From positions 218,631 through 282,630 of the forward strand of contig NZ_JUHG01000001.1 in the NCBI RefSeq assembly GCF_000799715.1: DNA of 64,000 nt. Reading direction: 5' to 3'. The position numbers and the translations under genes were made by a program. Each line of letters opens with the position of its first letter. The stretch's first letter is position 1. Source of the DNA: Martinezella rhizogenes. GTDB lineage: Bacteria; Pseudomonadota; Alphaproteobacteria; Rhizobiales; Rhizobiaceae. Of the stretch, positions 1 to 9,098 are shown in pieces. The notes under the pieces were generated by a model. That model saw nothing but the letters and a program-made list of their open reading frames with translations. It did not search any database and was not told the DNA's origin.

Positions 1-2
1 GG

Positions 3-509
3 GTTTATACTCCGCAACTGGGGCTGCTCGCCCTGATCTTCGGCTTCTTCGGTGCGACGGCACCGGCGCTGCTCTCCAATGAGCATCTCGTGACCTTCGC
101 GATCGTCATCGCCGCCCTCTGGCCACAGATCGCCTTCTGCATGGTTCTCTACCTCGCCGGCCTCAACAATCTCAGCGAAGAGCTGATCGGCGCGGGCAGG
201 GTGGATGGGGCGAGGGGCTGGAACATGCTGCGGCATATCGTTCTGCCGCAGCTGACACAGGTCACCTTCATCGCCATTGCCGTCACAGTCGTAGGGGCTC
301 TCCGGTCCTTCGACATGGTCTCGGTCATGACCCAGGGCGGACCGTTCGGCTCCTCCGAAGTGCTCGCCTATCAGATGTTCGAACAATCGATCTTCTCCTA
401 CCGCTTCGGCTATGGCGCAGCGATCGCTTCGGTTCTGTTCGTGATCATGGCGGTGTTCATCGTCTGGTACCTCACGCGGATCATCCGCATCGAAGAAAGA
501 GGGGCCTGA
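3..509 (+). CDS. Sugar ABC transporter permease, 5'-truncated by window edge
   Basis: The frame is open from base 3, so the gene starts before the window; 168 C-terminal residues are visible. It is an inner-membrane permease of the CUT1 (MalF/UgpA) type: hydrophobic helices flank a cytoplasmic EAA loop that contacts the ATPase, seen as VDGARGWNMLRHIVLPQL. Its stop codon overlaps the ATG of the next permease by one base (TGATG), so the two are translationally coupled. It belongs with the second permease, the ATPase and the GH42 beta-galactosidase downstream, which suggests import of a beta-galactoside or oligosaccharide. The cognate binding protein is presumably upstream, outside the window. 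Confidence 0.9.
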   Translation, partial: VYTPQLGLLALIFGFFGATAPALLSNEHLVTFAIVIAALWPQIAFCMVLYLAGLNNLSEELIGAGRVDGARGWNMLRHIVLPQLTQVTFIAIAVTVVGALRSFDMVSVMTQGGPFGSSEVLAYQMFEQSIFSYRFGYGAAIASVLFVIMAVFIVWYLTRIIRIEERGA

Positions 510-1360
510 TGTATCCGCGCCCGATCCCCGAAGATGCCATCTGGCAGCGCCGCTTCTATTTCACCGCCGTCCTCGCCATCCTGATCCTGTGGCTGTGCCC
601 GCTGTTTGCCGTCATCCTCACCTCGTTCCGCTCGACGCAGGACGTCATGGGCGGCAATCTCTGGGGCTGGCCGACGCAGTTCGGCCTGATCGACAACTAC
701 ACCTCCGTCTTCACCCAGACGCCGATGGCGCGCTATTTCCTCAACAGTTTGATGATCACCATTCCCTCGGTCATCGGTGTGCTGATCATGAGCACGCTCG
801 CCGGTTTCGTTCTGGCGCGCTACCGCTTTCGCGGCAATATGCTGGTTTTCGCGCTCTTCGTCGGCGGCAATTTCCTGCCCTATCAAATCATGATGATACC
901 GGTGCGCGATCTGATGGTGCGGATCGGCCTTTATGACACACCGGCAGCGCTGATCATCTTCCATATCGCCTTTCAGACCGGCTTTGCGACGCTGTTCATG
1001 CGCAACTTCATCGCAGCCTTGCCGGATGAATTGTTCCAGGCGGCAAGGGCGGAGGGAGCGTCGCCGTTTCAGACGCTCGTGCATGTGGTGATCCCGCTGG
1101 TTCGCCCGGCGCTGGCAGCACTTGCGATCCTGATCTTCACCTTCGTCTGGAACGACTATTTCTGGGCGGTGGTGCTGACGGTGAGCGATACGGTCAAGCC
1201 GGTGACCGCCGGGCTTGCCAATCTGCGCGGCGAATGGGTCTCCGCCTGGAACCTGATCTCGGCCGGCACGATTATCGTCGCTGTGCCGCCCGTCATCATG
1301 TTCTTCCTGATGCAGCGGCACTTTATCGCCGGGCTCACCATGGGGGCGGTGAAGGGATGA
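509..1360 (+). CDS. Sugar ABC transporter permease (MalG/UgpE type)
   Basis: This 283-residue protein has the usual length of the second CUT1 permease. It has an N-terminal helix around residues 15-35, about five further membrane segments, and an EAA loop (ELFQAARAEGASPFQTL) near residue 180 that docks on the ATP-binding subunit. The ATG overlaps the stop of the upstream permease. A 67-base gap separates it from the ATPase start at 1428. With its partner it should form the translocation pore for a sugar, probably a galactoside given the neighbouring GH42 enzyme; the substrate is inferred from context only. Confidence 0.92.
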   Translation: MYPRPIPEDAIWQRRFYFTAVLAILILWLCPLFAVILTSFRSTQDVMGGNLWGWPTQFGLIDNYTSVFTQTPMARYFLNSLMITIPSVIGVLIMSTLAGFVLARYRFRGNMLVFALFVGGNFLPYQIMMIPVRDLMVRIGLYDTPAALIIFHIAFQTGFATLFMRNFIAALPDELFQAARAEGASPFQTLVHVVIPLVRPALAALAILIFTFVWNDYFWAVVLTVSDTVKPVTAGLANLRGEWVSAWNLISAGTIIVAVPPVIMFFLMQRHFIAGLTMGAVKG

Positions 1361-1427
1361 TGATCTTGTCCGACGCAATCGCCCATCTCGCCCTTTGTGC
1401 CAATCCTTTCTTTGCGAGCCGAAAAGC

Positions 1428-2573
1428 ATGACCAGTCTCGAACTTCGACACGTCAACAAGAATTACGGCGCCTATCATGCATTGCGCGGTATCGATCTTT
1501 CCGTCGAGCAGGGCGAGTTTATCGTCATGGTCGGCCCCTCCGGCTGTGGCAAGTCCACGCTGCTGAAGTCGATCGCCGGTCTTGAAACGATCTCCTCCGG
1601 CCAGATCATGATCAACGGCCGCGATGTCACTACGGCGGAACCGGGTGATCGCGGCATCGCCATGGTGTTCCAGTCCTACGCGCTCTATCCGCATATGACA
1701 GTCGGCGAAAACATGGGTTTCGGCCTGCGCATGGCCAAGCGGCCGAAGGCAGAGATCGACGCGGCCGTGGCGCGCGCCGCCAAGATTCTCAGGATCACCG
1801 ACCAGCTCGACAAGCGACCGAAGCAGCTTTCCGGCGGCCAGCGCCAGCGCGTCGCCATCGGCCGTGCCATTACCCGATCACCGGAAGTCTTTCTGTTCGA
1901 CGAGCCTCTATCCAACCTCGACGCCGCGCTGCGGACCCAGATGCGCGTCGAGCTGAGCGGCCTGCATGCCGAACTCGGCGCGACCATGGTCTATGTCACG
2001 CACGACCAGGTCGAGGCGATGACGATGGCAAGCCGGATCGTGGTTCTCAATCGCGGCATCATTGAGCAGGTTGGTTCGCCGCTGGAACTCTACCGCAACC
2101 CGGACAATCTCTTCGTCGCCGGCTTTCTCGGTGCGCCGCGAATGAATTTCTTTCCGGTGACGGTCGATCAGGTCTCTGGAAACAGCGTTACCGTCTCTGC
2201 TCCGGGCCTTGCACCGATCGCTGTGGATCTGGCAGCCGGCGCCTCGGTCCAGAAGGGCGCGCCCCTTATCCTCGGAATCCGGCCGGAAAACATCGCCGTT
2301 TCGGACGCTGCATCCGCAGGTGCTGCGATCTCCGGCCAGGTTCGTCTCGTCGAGCATCTCGGACGAGAGACCATCCTCTATGTCGATGCCGGAGAGCTGC
2401 AATGCGTCAGCTCCGAAAGCGGCACCGGCAACATCACCGTGCAAATCGGCCATGTCACCGGCGTAGCCGCCGACGCACCGATCAGCCTGCGCATCGATCC
2501 GCGCGAGGTCTACCTGTTTTCTGCCAATGACGAGCGGACCATCACCGTCCGCAAGCCAATTCTCGACAAATGA
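1428..2573 (+). CDS. Sugar ABC transporter ATP-binding protein (UgpC/MsmK/MalK family)
   Basis: The 381-residue ATPase energises the CUT1 transporter. Walker A is GPSGCGKST at residues 36-44, the signature is [14 protein letters not shown], Walker B ends in FLFDEP, and the H-loop lies in YVTHDQVEAMT. The C-terminal third is the TOBE/OB regulatory domain usual in this family. I start at ATG 1428 because the family normally begins with a short N-terminus followed directly by a (L)ELRHVNKNYG-type strand; an upstream in-frame start at 1395 would add 11 unusual residues. The stop overlaps the ATG of the beta-galactosidase gene (ATGA). Confidence 0.92.
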   Translation: MTSLELRHVNKNYGAYHALRGIDLSVEQGEFIVMVGPSGCGKSTLLKSIAGLETISSGQIMINGRDVTTAEPGDRGIAMVFQSYALYPHMTVGENMGFGLRMAKRPKAEIDAAVARAAKILRITDQLDKRPKQLSGGQRQRVAIGRAITRSPEVFLFDEPLSNLDAALRTQMRVELSGLHAELGATMVYVTHDQVEAMTMASRIVVLNRGIIEQVGSPLELYRNPDNLFVAGFLGAPRMNFFPVTVDQVSGNSVTVSAPGLAPIAVDLAAGASVQKGAPLILGIRPENIAVSDAASAGAAISGQVRLVEHLGRETILYVDAGELQCVSSESGTGNITVQIGHVTGVAADAPISLRIDPREVYLFSANDERTITVRKPILDK

Positions 2574-4735
2574 TCCTTCAGGAGCCTGATACCGTGTCAG
2601 TCAATACCAGCACCAAAGACCTTTCCGTATGGCGCACCATCAAGACCGACAGGTTTCTCGTCGGCACGCCGCATTATCCGGAACATGTCGATGAAAGCTA
2701 TTGGGAGCGTGATGCCAAACGCATGGCCGAAGCCGGCTTCAATGTCGTGCGTCTCGGCGAATTCGCCTGGCATATCTTCGAGCCGAAGCTCGGAACCTTC
2801 GACTTCGATCTCTTCGATCGCGCCATCGCGATCCTGGCGCGTCACGGCATCAGCACCATCATGTGCACGCCGACGGCCACACCGCCGCGCTGGCTGACGG
2901 TTGCCCATCCGGAAGTCCTCCGTGTCGACGGCAACGGCCGGACGATGAGCCATGGTTCACGCCAACATGCCGATACGGCAAGCCCGGTTTTCCGCGAGCA
3001 CAGCAAGCGTATCACCAAGGCTATGGCTGAACACTATCGCGACAATCCCGATGTCATCGGCTGGCAGACGGACAACGAGCTCAACACCAGCATGCCGGAA
3101 TCCTTCTCTGCCGCCACGCTGAAGGAATTTCAGTCCTATCTTGCAGATAAATACGACACGATCGACAAGCTCAATTTCGCCTGGGGCGGCGATTTCTGGG
3201 CGACTGCCTATGACGATTTCGGCCAGGTCGTGCTTCCCATCGATTTCGGCCCGACCTTCCCGAGCCCGGGACATGTGCAGGACTACCACCGCTTCCTGGC
3301 CTTCTCGACGGCACGGTTCCAGCATGATCAGGTGGAAATCCTGCGGGCGACCAAGGCCGACTGGTTCATCTTCCACAATCTCGGTGGCTTGCGCGATATC
3401 GACTTTCGCGGCCAATTCTCCACCGATCTCGATTTCGTCGGCTATGATATCTATCCGATGCTCTATGACGAGTTCCAGCGCATCGGCAACCACGCCAAGG
3501 TGCAGGCGCTGCATCTCGACATCTGCCGCGGCTTCTCGGGCAATTACATCATCCCCGAACAGCAATCCGGCTTCGGCAGCCAACCCGGCTTCTGCACGCT
3601 GACGCCGGAGCCCGGCGAGATGCGCCGCATGGCAATGTCCTCGGTCGCACGCGGCGCCGATGGCTTGATGTTCTTCCGCTGGCGGCCGGCGCATTTCGGT
3701 GCTGAAATCTACTGGATGGGTATTATCGACCACGACGACGTGCCGCGTCATCGCTATGACGAGGCAAAGCGGTTTGCCATCGAGATGACGGCGCTGAAGA
3801 ACAAGATCCTCGGCACTCATGTCCGCATGGATGTCGGCATTGCCGGCTCCGATTTCGACAACCAGGAGGCGCACAAGACCTATTCGATCGGCCTGCCAAG
3901 CCCGCAGGACGACGCCGTGCTGCTGCACCAATATTGCTACGACCGCGGCATCGCCTGCGGCTTTATCCATCCCGAAGACGATCTTTCGCGGCTAAAGCTG
4001 CTCTATGTCCCGCATTGGGTGATGTGGAAGGATGGCTGGACCGAGCGGCTGGAGGCATTTGCGCGGGGCGGGGGCACCGTGATTATCGGCGCGCGTACCG
4101 GCACGCGCGATGAAAACAACCACGTCATCCGCGAGGCCGCGCCGGGTTCGTCGCTGACGCGACTGACCGGCGTCACGGTCGAGGATTTCGGACGGCTGGC
4201 GGCACCTGGTGCCAATGGTCTCTTCGATGTCATGTCGCGCTCCGGCGGATTGGTGATGCCCCCCAACCGCCCTGCCGAATCCCATAACCGCGTTCGCCGT
4301 TTCACGATCGGCAACCGCGAGCTGGAAGGTGCTCACTTCTATGAGAACCTGGCAGTTGCCGACGATGTCGAGATAGTGGCGACCTGGTCGAACCGCTATG
4401 CCGAAGGCGTGCCGATGGCAACGTCGCGCCGCGTCGGCAAGGGCAGGGTGCTCTATCTCGGCACGTACCTGACAGCCGAGCTGACGGCAGCACTGTCCGA
4501 CCGCACCTTCGCGGATGCAGGCGTCGAACCGTTGATTGCCAATCTGCCGGATGGCGTCGAAGTGACGATGCGCCAGAACGATGAAAGGCATCTTCTGTTT
4601 ATTCAGAACTACACGGACCAGCACGCGGAACTGATCAGCGTCCCGCGCGGCGTCAATCTCCTCGACGACGGCAAATCGGTGACCGGTGCACTGTCGCTCG
4701 AAGCCTATGGTTGCGCGATCGTCGAGTTGAGCTGA
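2570..4735 (+). CDS. GH42 beta-galactosidase
   Basis: This is a 721-residue cytoplasmic glycoside hydrolase of family 42, which removes terminal beta-D-galactose by a retaining mechanism. The family pattern is clear: an N-terminal TIM barrel starting with GTPHYPEHVDESYWERD, the PTATPPRWL segment, the acid/base Glu at about residue 170 in GWQTDNE, and the nucleophile Glu at about residue 330 in IIPEQQSGFG. A trimerisation domain and a small beta domain follow. The length is normal for GH42. It overlaps the ATPase gene by four bases and is the last gene of the transporter operon, so the imported sugar is probably a beta-galactoside. A GTG start about eight codons in is possible. Confidence 0.93.
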   Translation: MILQEPDTVSVNTSTKDLSVWRTIKTDRFLVGTPHYPEHVDESYWERDAKRMAEAGFNVVRLGEFAWHIFEPKLGTFDFDLFDRAIAILARHGISTIMCTPTATPPRWLTVAHPEVLRVDGNGRTMSHGSRQHADTASPVFREHSKRITKAMAEHYRDNPDVIGWQTDNELNTSMPESFSAATLKEFQSYLADKYDTIDKLNFAWGGDFWATAYDDFGQVVLPIDFGPTFPSPGHVQDYHRFLAFSTARFQHDQVEILRATKADWFIFHNLGGLRDIDFRGQFSTDLDFVGYDIYPMLYDEFQRIGNHAKVQALHLDICRGFSGNYIIPEQQSGFGSQPGFCTLTPEPGEMRRMAMSSVARGADGLMFFRWRPAHFGAEIYWMGIIDHDDVPRHRYDEAKRFAIEMTALKNKILGTHVRMDVGIAGSDFDNQEAHKTYSIGLPSPQDDAVLLHQYCYDRGIACGFIHPEDDLSRLKLLYVPHWVMWKDGWTERLEAFARGGGTVIIGARTGTRDENNHVIREAAPGSSLTRLTGVTVEDFGRLAAPGANGLFDVMSRSGGLVMPPNRPAESHNRVRRFTIGNRELEGAHFYENLAVADDVEIVATWSNRYAEGVPMATSRRVGKGRVLYLGTYLTAELTAALSDRTFADAGVEPLIANLPDGVEVTMRQNDERHLLFIQNYTDQHAELISVPRGVNLLDDGKSVTGALSLEAYGCAIVELS

Positions 4736-4747
4736 CAAGGAGCCGGC

Positions 4748-4786
4748 GAAGCGAGCGGCTGGTTCGTGGAGCCTGCCGCTCGCTTC
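4748..4786. terminator. Bidirectional stem-loop between convergent genes
   Basis: GAAGCGAGCGGC (4748-4759) pairs perfectly with GCCGCTCGCTTC (4775-4786) across a 15-base loop. It sits between the convergent ends of the beta-galactosidase and acetyltransferase genes, where a shared terminator is expected. There is no clear T-tract, so an RNA 3'-end stabiliser is an alternative. Confidence 0.6.
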
Positions 4787-4802
4787 GTGACGTCATAAGC
4801 AT

Positions 4803-5282
4803 TTAGCTATCGGCAAAGGCCTTCAGCGTGTCGCCGGTGAGCCGATAGCGTATCCATTCGTCCTGCGGCTCGGCGCCGATGGAACGATAGACGCGGATGG
4901 CCGGTTCGTTCCAGTCGAGCACGCTCCATTCGAACCGGCCGCAACCTTTCTCGACCGCGAGCTTTGCCAGATATTTCAGCAGGGCCTTGCCCGCGCCCGA
5001 TCCCCGCTTTTGCGGGGTGACGTAAAGATCCTCGAGATAGAGGCCATTGCGGGCAAGCCAGGTGGAATAGGTATAGAACCACACCGCGAAACCCACCGGC
5101 TCGCCATCGACCTCGCAAATGGCTGCATGGGTCACGGATTGAGGACCAAACAAGGATTGCTCAATGGAGGCCGTCGTCGCCTCGACCTCGTGAGCCGCCT
5201 TTTCATATTCCGCCAGTTCGCGAATAAATCGCAGGATGAGCTCTGAATCGGATAGCTGCGCCGGGCGTATTGTTATCGTCAT
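4803..5282 (-). CDS. GNAT-family N-acetyltransferase
   Basis: A 159-residue single-domain GNAT enzyme that transfers an acetyl group from acetyl-CoA to an amine. The N-terminal strand-helix ([20 protein letters not shown]) and the acetyl-CoA loop QKRGSGAGKALLKYL around residues 100-115 are typical, followed by FEWSVLDWNEPAIRVYRSIG, which closely resembles diamine (spermidine/spermine) acetyltransferase-like members. The substrate cannot be fixed from sequence; a polyamine is possible and would fit the two polyamine-type transporters in this window. It is convergent with the beta-galactosidase gene. Confidence 0.9.
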   Translation of the reverse strand: MTITIRPAQLSDSELILRFIRELAEYEKAAHEVEATTASIEQSLFGPQSVTHAAICEVDGEPVGFAVWFYTYSTWLARNGLYLEDLYVTPQKRGSGAGKALLKYLAKLAVEKGCGRFEWSVLDWNEPAIRVYRSIGAEPQDEWIRYRLTGDTLKAFADS

Positions 5283-5482
5283 TTTCGTTCATCTATCAGT
5301 TCGTGAATATAGTGAATTGCGTCTAAGTCTTCCGACTGCTGAAGGCAAGCCCGTGAGGCTGGGGCCGGAGAGGGCCGTCCAACATCGAGATGACCACCGT
5401 GCGCCAAACTCATTATCTTGTGGAAGGCGGCCAGAGCATGCCGCAATACTGACGTGTTACCCACTAGGATCGCTATGTTCAC
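5279..5482 (-). CDS. Possible small protein upstream of the acetyltransferase
   Basis: A 67-codon frame from a GTG start ends in TGA overlapping the acetyltransferase ATG (ATGA), the arrangement of coupled genes. The end of the protein ([16 protein letters not shown]) looks like a real amphipathic helix, but the middle is low in recognisable features and I know no family for it. The start codon is weak. It may instead be untranslated leader. Confidence 0.25.
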   Translation of the reverse strand: MNIAILVGNTSVLRHALAAFHKIMSLAHGGHLDVGRPSPAPASRACLQQSEDLDAIHYIHELIDERK

Positions 5483-5554
5483 GCGAATCGCACTAATGTC
5501 GGTTCCAACAAACGGCAGTTGACTGCGACTGAGATTGATTCAATGGAGACCTTC

Positions 5555-6565
5555 ATGACCGATATCCACACGCCGCTTTCCGGAGTGATACCGAGGATTT
5601 CCGTCGTCGGTGTTGGAGGCGGTGGCGGCAACGCAATCAACAATATGATCGCAGAAGAGCTTCAGGGCGTTGAATTCATTGCGGCAAACACGGATGCACA
5701 GGCGCTCGCGACCTCGAAGGCCGCTCGGCGCATTCAGCTCGGTACTCAGGTGACTGAAGGTCTCGGCGCGGGCTCCTTGCCAGAAATCGGACGAGCGGCC
5801 GCTGAGGAATCCATTGATGAAATCATGGACCACCTCCGGGGCACACACATGTGCTTCATCACAGCCGGAATGGGTGGTGGCACCGGCACCGGCGCTGCCC
5901 CGATCATTGCTCAGGCGGCACGACAGGCGGGGATCCTTACGGTGGGCGTCGTCACCAAGCCCTTTACGTTTGAAGGCAATCGACGCATGCGCACTGCCGA
6001 CGAGGGCATCGAGCGGCTTCGCGAAAGTGCCGACACTGTTATCGTCATTCCAAATCAGAACCTGTTTCGCATTGCGGATGCCACGACCACCTTCGCGAAT
6101 GCTTTTGTGACTGCGGACCGGGTCCTGTTTGCAGGCGTCAGCTGCATCACGGATCTGATCGTCAAGGAAGGTCTGATCAACCTCGACTTCGCCGACGTCA
6201 AATCCGTCATGCGTGGAATGGGTCGAGCCATGATGGGAACGGGCGAGGCGACTGGACCGGGTCGTGCGCTGAGGGCCGCAGAGGCCGCCGTTGCCAACCC
6301 GCTTCTTGACGACATGAGCATGAAGGGCGCGCGGGGCGTGCTGATCTCCATTTCGGGCGGGATGGACATGACACTGTTCGAGGTCGATGAGGCCGCCAGC
6401 CGCATACGCGACGAAGTCTTCGATGATGCCGATATCGTTGTCGGCGCGATCTTTGACAGAAGCCTCGATGGCGTGTTCAGGGTATCGGTCGTTGCAACGG
6501 GTCTGGACGGGTTCTCGGGGTCCGGCAGTCTGTTGGGAGGCGTGAATGACCAAGCCGCTCAGTAG
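5555..6565 (+). CDS. ftsZ: FtsZ-like cell division GTPase lacking the C-terminal tail
   Basis: A tubulin-like GTPase of about 336 residues. It has the N-terminal Rossmann entry [15 protein letters not shown], the tubulin signature [10 protein letters not shown], and the T7-loop region [11 protein letters not shown] needed for GTP hydrolysis between subunits. After the globular C-terminal domain the protein stops within about 15 residues ([13 protein letters not shown]). There is no long linker and no conserved C-terminal peptide for FtsA/ZipA-type membrane anchors, so it matches the short second FtsZ known in rhizobia rather than the main division FtsZ. I chose ATG 5555 because a GGAG lies six bases upstream; starts at TTG 5519 and ATG 5543 are also in frame. 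The gene stands alone. Confidence 0.9.
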   Translation: MTDIHTPLSGVIPRISVVGVGGGGGNAINNMIAEELQGVEFIAANTDAQALATSKAARRIQLGTQVTEGLGAGSLPEIGRAAAEESIDEIMDHLRGTHMCFITAGMGGGTGTGAAPIIAQAARQAGILTVGVVTKPFTFEGNRRMRTADEGIERLRESADTVIVIPNQNLFRIADATTTFANAFVTADRVLFAGVSCITDLIVKEGLINLDFADVKSVMRGMGRAMMGTGEATGPGRALRAAEAAVANPLLDDMSMKGARGVLISISGGMDMTLFEVDEAASRIRDEVFDDADIVVGAIFDRSLDGVFRVSVVATGLDGFSGSGSLLGGVNDQAAQ

Positions 6566-6814
6566 AGATTATTATCGCCTGCGTCCCAGTCGCTTATAAC
6601 GCGGGGACTGCAACATTCCTATTTTGCAGAAGCAGGACACTTCAACTTTGTGGCTACAGCAAATTGTTTCATAAGGTTTATTATGGAACTAAAACCGACA
6701 TCCGAAAAGCCAATGCAATCTGAAGCTGCCACAACAGCTTCAGCGTTTCGTCTCAATCCGTAGTTGATAACGGTACAGTGCCCGAGGCACAGCACTGAGA
6801 AGCCAAGCACGGTG

Positions 6815-7873
6815 TCATAGGCTGGCGATGATCTCGACCTTGCCTTCAACGACATGCTGCATTCGCGGCGCTTCAGGTTCCGTGATCTGCTGGATCAAAC
6901 CTTCGACCAGACTGCGGCCGACCACGACCATATCGACGGTGTGAGCGGCCAGCGGAACCGAGAGATAGCGACATATGTGCGTGCTGTCGCGCACAACGAT
7001 GTGGAAGTCGCGTCCGACGACAAGGCCCTTTCTGCGTGTCGCGCTGAGCGCGCCGAGCAGGCCAAGCTCGTTCGCACAGACAAGACCAGTGGGCGGGTCC
7101 GGCAGATCGAGCAGACGAGAAATCCAGCCTTCGCTGGCTTCCATGGTGAAATCTTCCTGGCCTATCAATTGTAGATCGATTGGTAGGCCCGCTTCTTCGG
7201 TCGCCTTGGTGTAACCTGTCATGCGCGCCGCGCTGTATTGATCATCGCGGGCAAGGAGTTGCAACGCGACCCGCCGGCAACCCCGCGCGACAAGCATTCG
7301 GGTCGCCTCAAACGCGATACCCTCATTGTTCACGTCGACGAAGGAATAATCGAGCGCGCTGCCGCTGCGGCCGAAGGCGATGAACGGAATCTTCCGCTCA
7401 AGAAGAAAGGGAATGCGCGGATCCTCCGAGACCATGCGCGTAATTATGATCCCGTCCGTGCCGCCGGTGTGGATAAGAGTGCTGAGGTTTTCCTGAGGAT
7501 CCTCTTCCGGTGTGGTGGAGAAGACGGACAGATTAAAGCCTCTTTCGCGCGCGGCAAGTGTCATGCCCTCGATCAAGGGAAGCTTTGCGATGTCTGATAA
7601 ATAGTCCCTTGTTTCCATGGGCAGAATGGCGGTGAGCGTACGGGTGAGGCCCATGCGCAACGCGCGACCGTGCAGATTGGGGACGTAACCGGCGGCGTTT
7701 GCTGCCGCCTTTACGCGCTGGATGGTATCAGGATGCACCTCCGGCCCATCTTTCAGCGCGCGAGAGACCGTGGTTACCGAGAGACCGAGTTCCGTAGCGA
7801 TCTGCCTCAGATTGGGTCGCGAATTGAATGCCATGTCGCCAGTCAGTCTCTCATCGTTCGGCCTTTCGAACAT
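6815..7873 (-). CDS. LacI-family transcriptional regulator of the adjacent transporter operon
   Basis: A 352-residue repressor. The N-terminal helix-turn-helix is NLRQIATELGLSVTTVSRAL with the hinge region following (GYVPNLHGRALRMG); the rest is a periplasmic-binding-protein-like effector domain with DNVNEG-type and TGLVCANE segments. It is divergent from the polyamine-type ABC operon starting at 8028, with a 20-base perfect palindrome between them, so it most likely controls that operon and itself. The GTG/ATG choice is open: ATG 7873 has a GGAAGAGG just upstream, while ATG 7834 begins directly before the DNA-binding domain. The ligand is unknown. Confidence 0.9.
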   Translation of the reverse strand: MFERPNDERLTGDMAFNSRPNLRQIATELGLSVTTVSRALKDGPEVHPDTIQRVKAAANAAGYVPNLHGRALRMGLTRTLTAILPMETRDYLSDIAKLPLIEGMTLAARERGFNLSVFSTTPEEDPQENLSTLIHTGGTDGIIITRMVSEDPRIPFLLERKIPFIAFGRSGSALDYSFVDVNNEGIAFEATRMLVARGCRRVALQLLARDDQYSAARMTGYTKATEEAGLPIDLQLIGQEDFTMEASEGWISRLLDLPDPPTGLVCANELGLLGALSATRRKGLVVGRDFHIVVRDSTHICRYLSVPLAAHTVDMVVVGRSLVEGLIQQITEPEAPRMQHVVEGKVEIIASL

Positions 7874-7949
7874 ACTGCCTCTTCCAATACGAAAATGGAA
7901 GCGGGACCGGGGTCGATCAGATTCCGCTTGACGAAATGCCTCAATCTAG

Positions 7950-7969
7950 CAATCGTAACGTTACGATTG
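7950..7969. promoter_or_regulatory. LacI-family operator (perfect 20-base palindrome)
   Basis: CAATCGTAACGTTACGATTG is its own reverse complement and has the central CG typical of LacI/GalR operators. It lies in the divergent region between the LacI gene (start 7873) and the binding-protein gene (8028), about 60 bases before the latter. Confidence 0.8.
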
Positions 7970-8027
7970 GCAAATTTGGCGGAAAAAGAACCGAAAGCTA
8001 TCGTCCAGAGGTGAACAAAGGAGACTG

Positions 8028-9074
8028 ATGATGCTTCGCATGCTGCGTCTAACCGTGGCCATTATTGCCATGAGCGCCACCGGTTCGCTGGCCGCGCAAA
8101 CACTGACCATTACGACAGCCGGTGGCGACTACGGCGCTGCCATGAAGAAGGCGATGTGGGGACCCGCAGCGGCCGAGCTGGGTTTCGATGTCCGAGAAGA
8201 AACTCAAAGCGATGGTTTCGCTGCCCTCAAGATGCAGGTTACATCCGGCGCGGTGACAACCGACATCATCCATCTCGGATCGCCTGAGGGCGCGCAGGCT
8301 GCCGCTCAAGGTTTGCTTGAGCTATTGGATTACTCCATCATTGATCCGAACTCTGTGCCAGCCGGTGCCGAGTCCGCCTATTGCTATCCTTTTAGCTCCT
8401 ATGGCACGGTGATGGCCTGGAACACCAAAACTCTCGGCAACAAGCCGCCAAAGACATGGGCCGAGTTCTGGGACGTGAAGGCTTTTCCCGGAACGCGGGC
8501 GCTTCGCGCAAATGCGCAGGACCTTATTGAAATCGCCCTGCTTTCCGAAGGGGTTGCTCCCGGCGAGATTTACAACGTGCTCAGTACACCCGATGGCCTG
8601 AAGCGAGCTATCGCTCGCCTGGCCCAGTTGAAGCCGAATGTCTCGGTGTGGTGGACTTCTGGCGCCCAGTCGGCTCAACTCCTGAAGGATGGCGAAGCGG
8701 ACCTCGTCGTCACCTGGAACGGTCGTGCCCAGAGCGTCAAGGCCGATGGTGGTGCTGCTGATTACAGCTTCAAGGGCTCCGTCATTGGAACTGATTGCCT
8801 CGCTGTTCCGAAAGGCTCTGCAAACAAGGCGGCTGCAATGAAGCTGATTGCTGCGATGACCACACCGGAACGCGGCGCCAAGCTGACCGATTTCCTTGCC
8901 TATGGCCCAATCAACCCGAAGGCTTACCAGGGAAATCTCATCCCGGCTGATCGCCTTCAGCTTCTGGCGACTGCACCCGGCAATGTCGGGACCTCCGTCT
9001 TCTCGAAAGCGGACTGGTGGGTAAAGAACGGCGATGCAGCCCAGGCCGCATTCGATGAGATGATGAACCGCTGA
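8028..9074 (+). CDS. Extracellular solute-binding protein, spermidine/putrescine (PotD) type
   Basis: A 348-residue periplasmic binding protein. A Sec signal peptide is clear (LRLTVAIIAMSATGSLAAQ, cleavage after AA or AQ about residue 24). The mature protein follows the family pattern: TLTITTAGGDYGAAM at the start, then YGTVMAWNTKTLG, WAEFWDVKAFPGTRAL and a closing helix rich region, as in ABC binding proteins for polyamines and related cations. An AAGGAG lies close upstream of tandem ATG codons. It is the first gene of a five-gene operon with ATPase, two permeases and a nucleoside phosphorylase, which points to a nucleoside-linked or polyamine-linked ligand. The exact ligand is unknown. Confidence 0.9.
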   Translation: MMLRMLRLTVAIIAMSATGSLAAQTLTITTAGGDYGAAMKKAMWGPAAAELGFDVREETQSDGFAALKMQVTSGAVTTDIIHLGSPEGAQAAAQGLLELLDYSIIDPNSVPAGAESAYCYPFSSYGTVMAWNTKTLGNKPPKTWAEFWDVKAFPGTRALRANAQDLIEIALLSEGVAPGEIYNVLSTPDGLKRAIARLAQLKPNVSVWWTSGAQSAQLLKDGEADLVVTWNGRAQSVKADGGAADYSFKGSVIGTDCLAVPKGSANKAAAMKLIAAMTTPERGAKLTDFLAYGPINPKAYQGNLIPADRLQLLATAPGNVGTSVFSKADWWVKNGDAAQAAFDEMMNR

Positions 9075-9098
9075 CTATCTCCTGGAGCCGCTGTCAAA

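Noticed and set aside
410..1459. Long open frame on the lower strand opposite the sugar permease
   Set aside because: It is rich in Arg, His, Asp and Gln, has no family pattern, and mirrors the codon bias of the real permease and ATPase genes on the upper strand.
5540..6553. Lower-strand open frame covering the whole ftsZ gene
   Set aside because: The FtsZ signature motifs on the upper strand are decisive; the opposite frame has no recognisable protein features.
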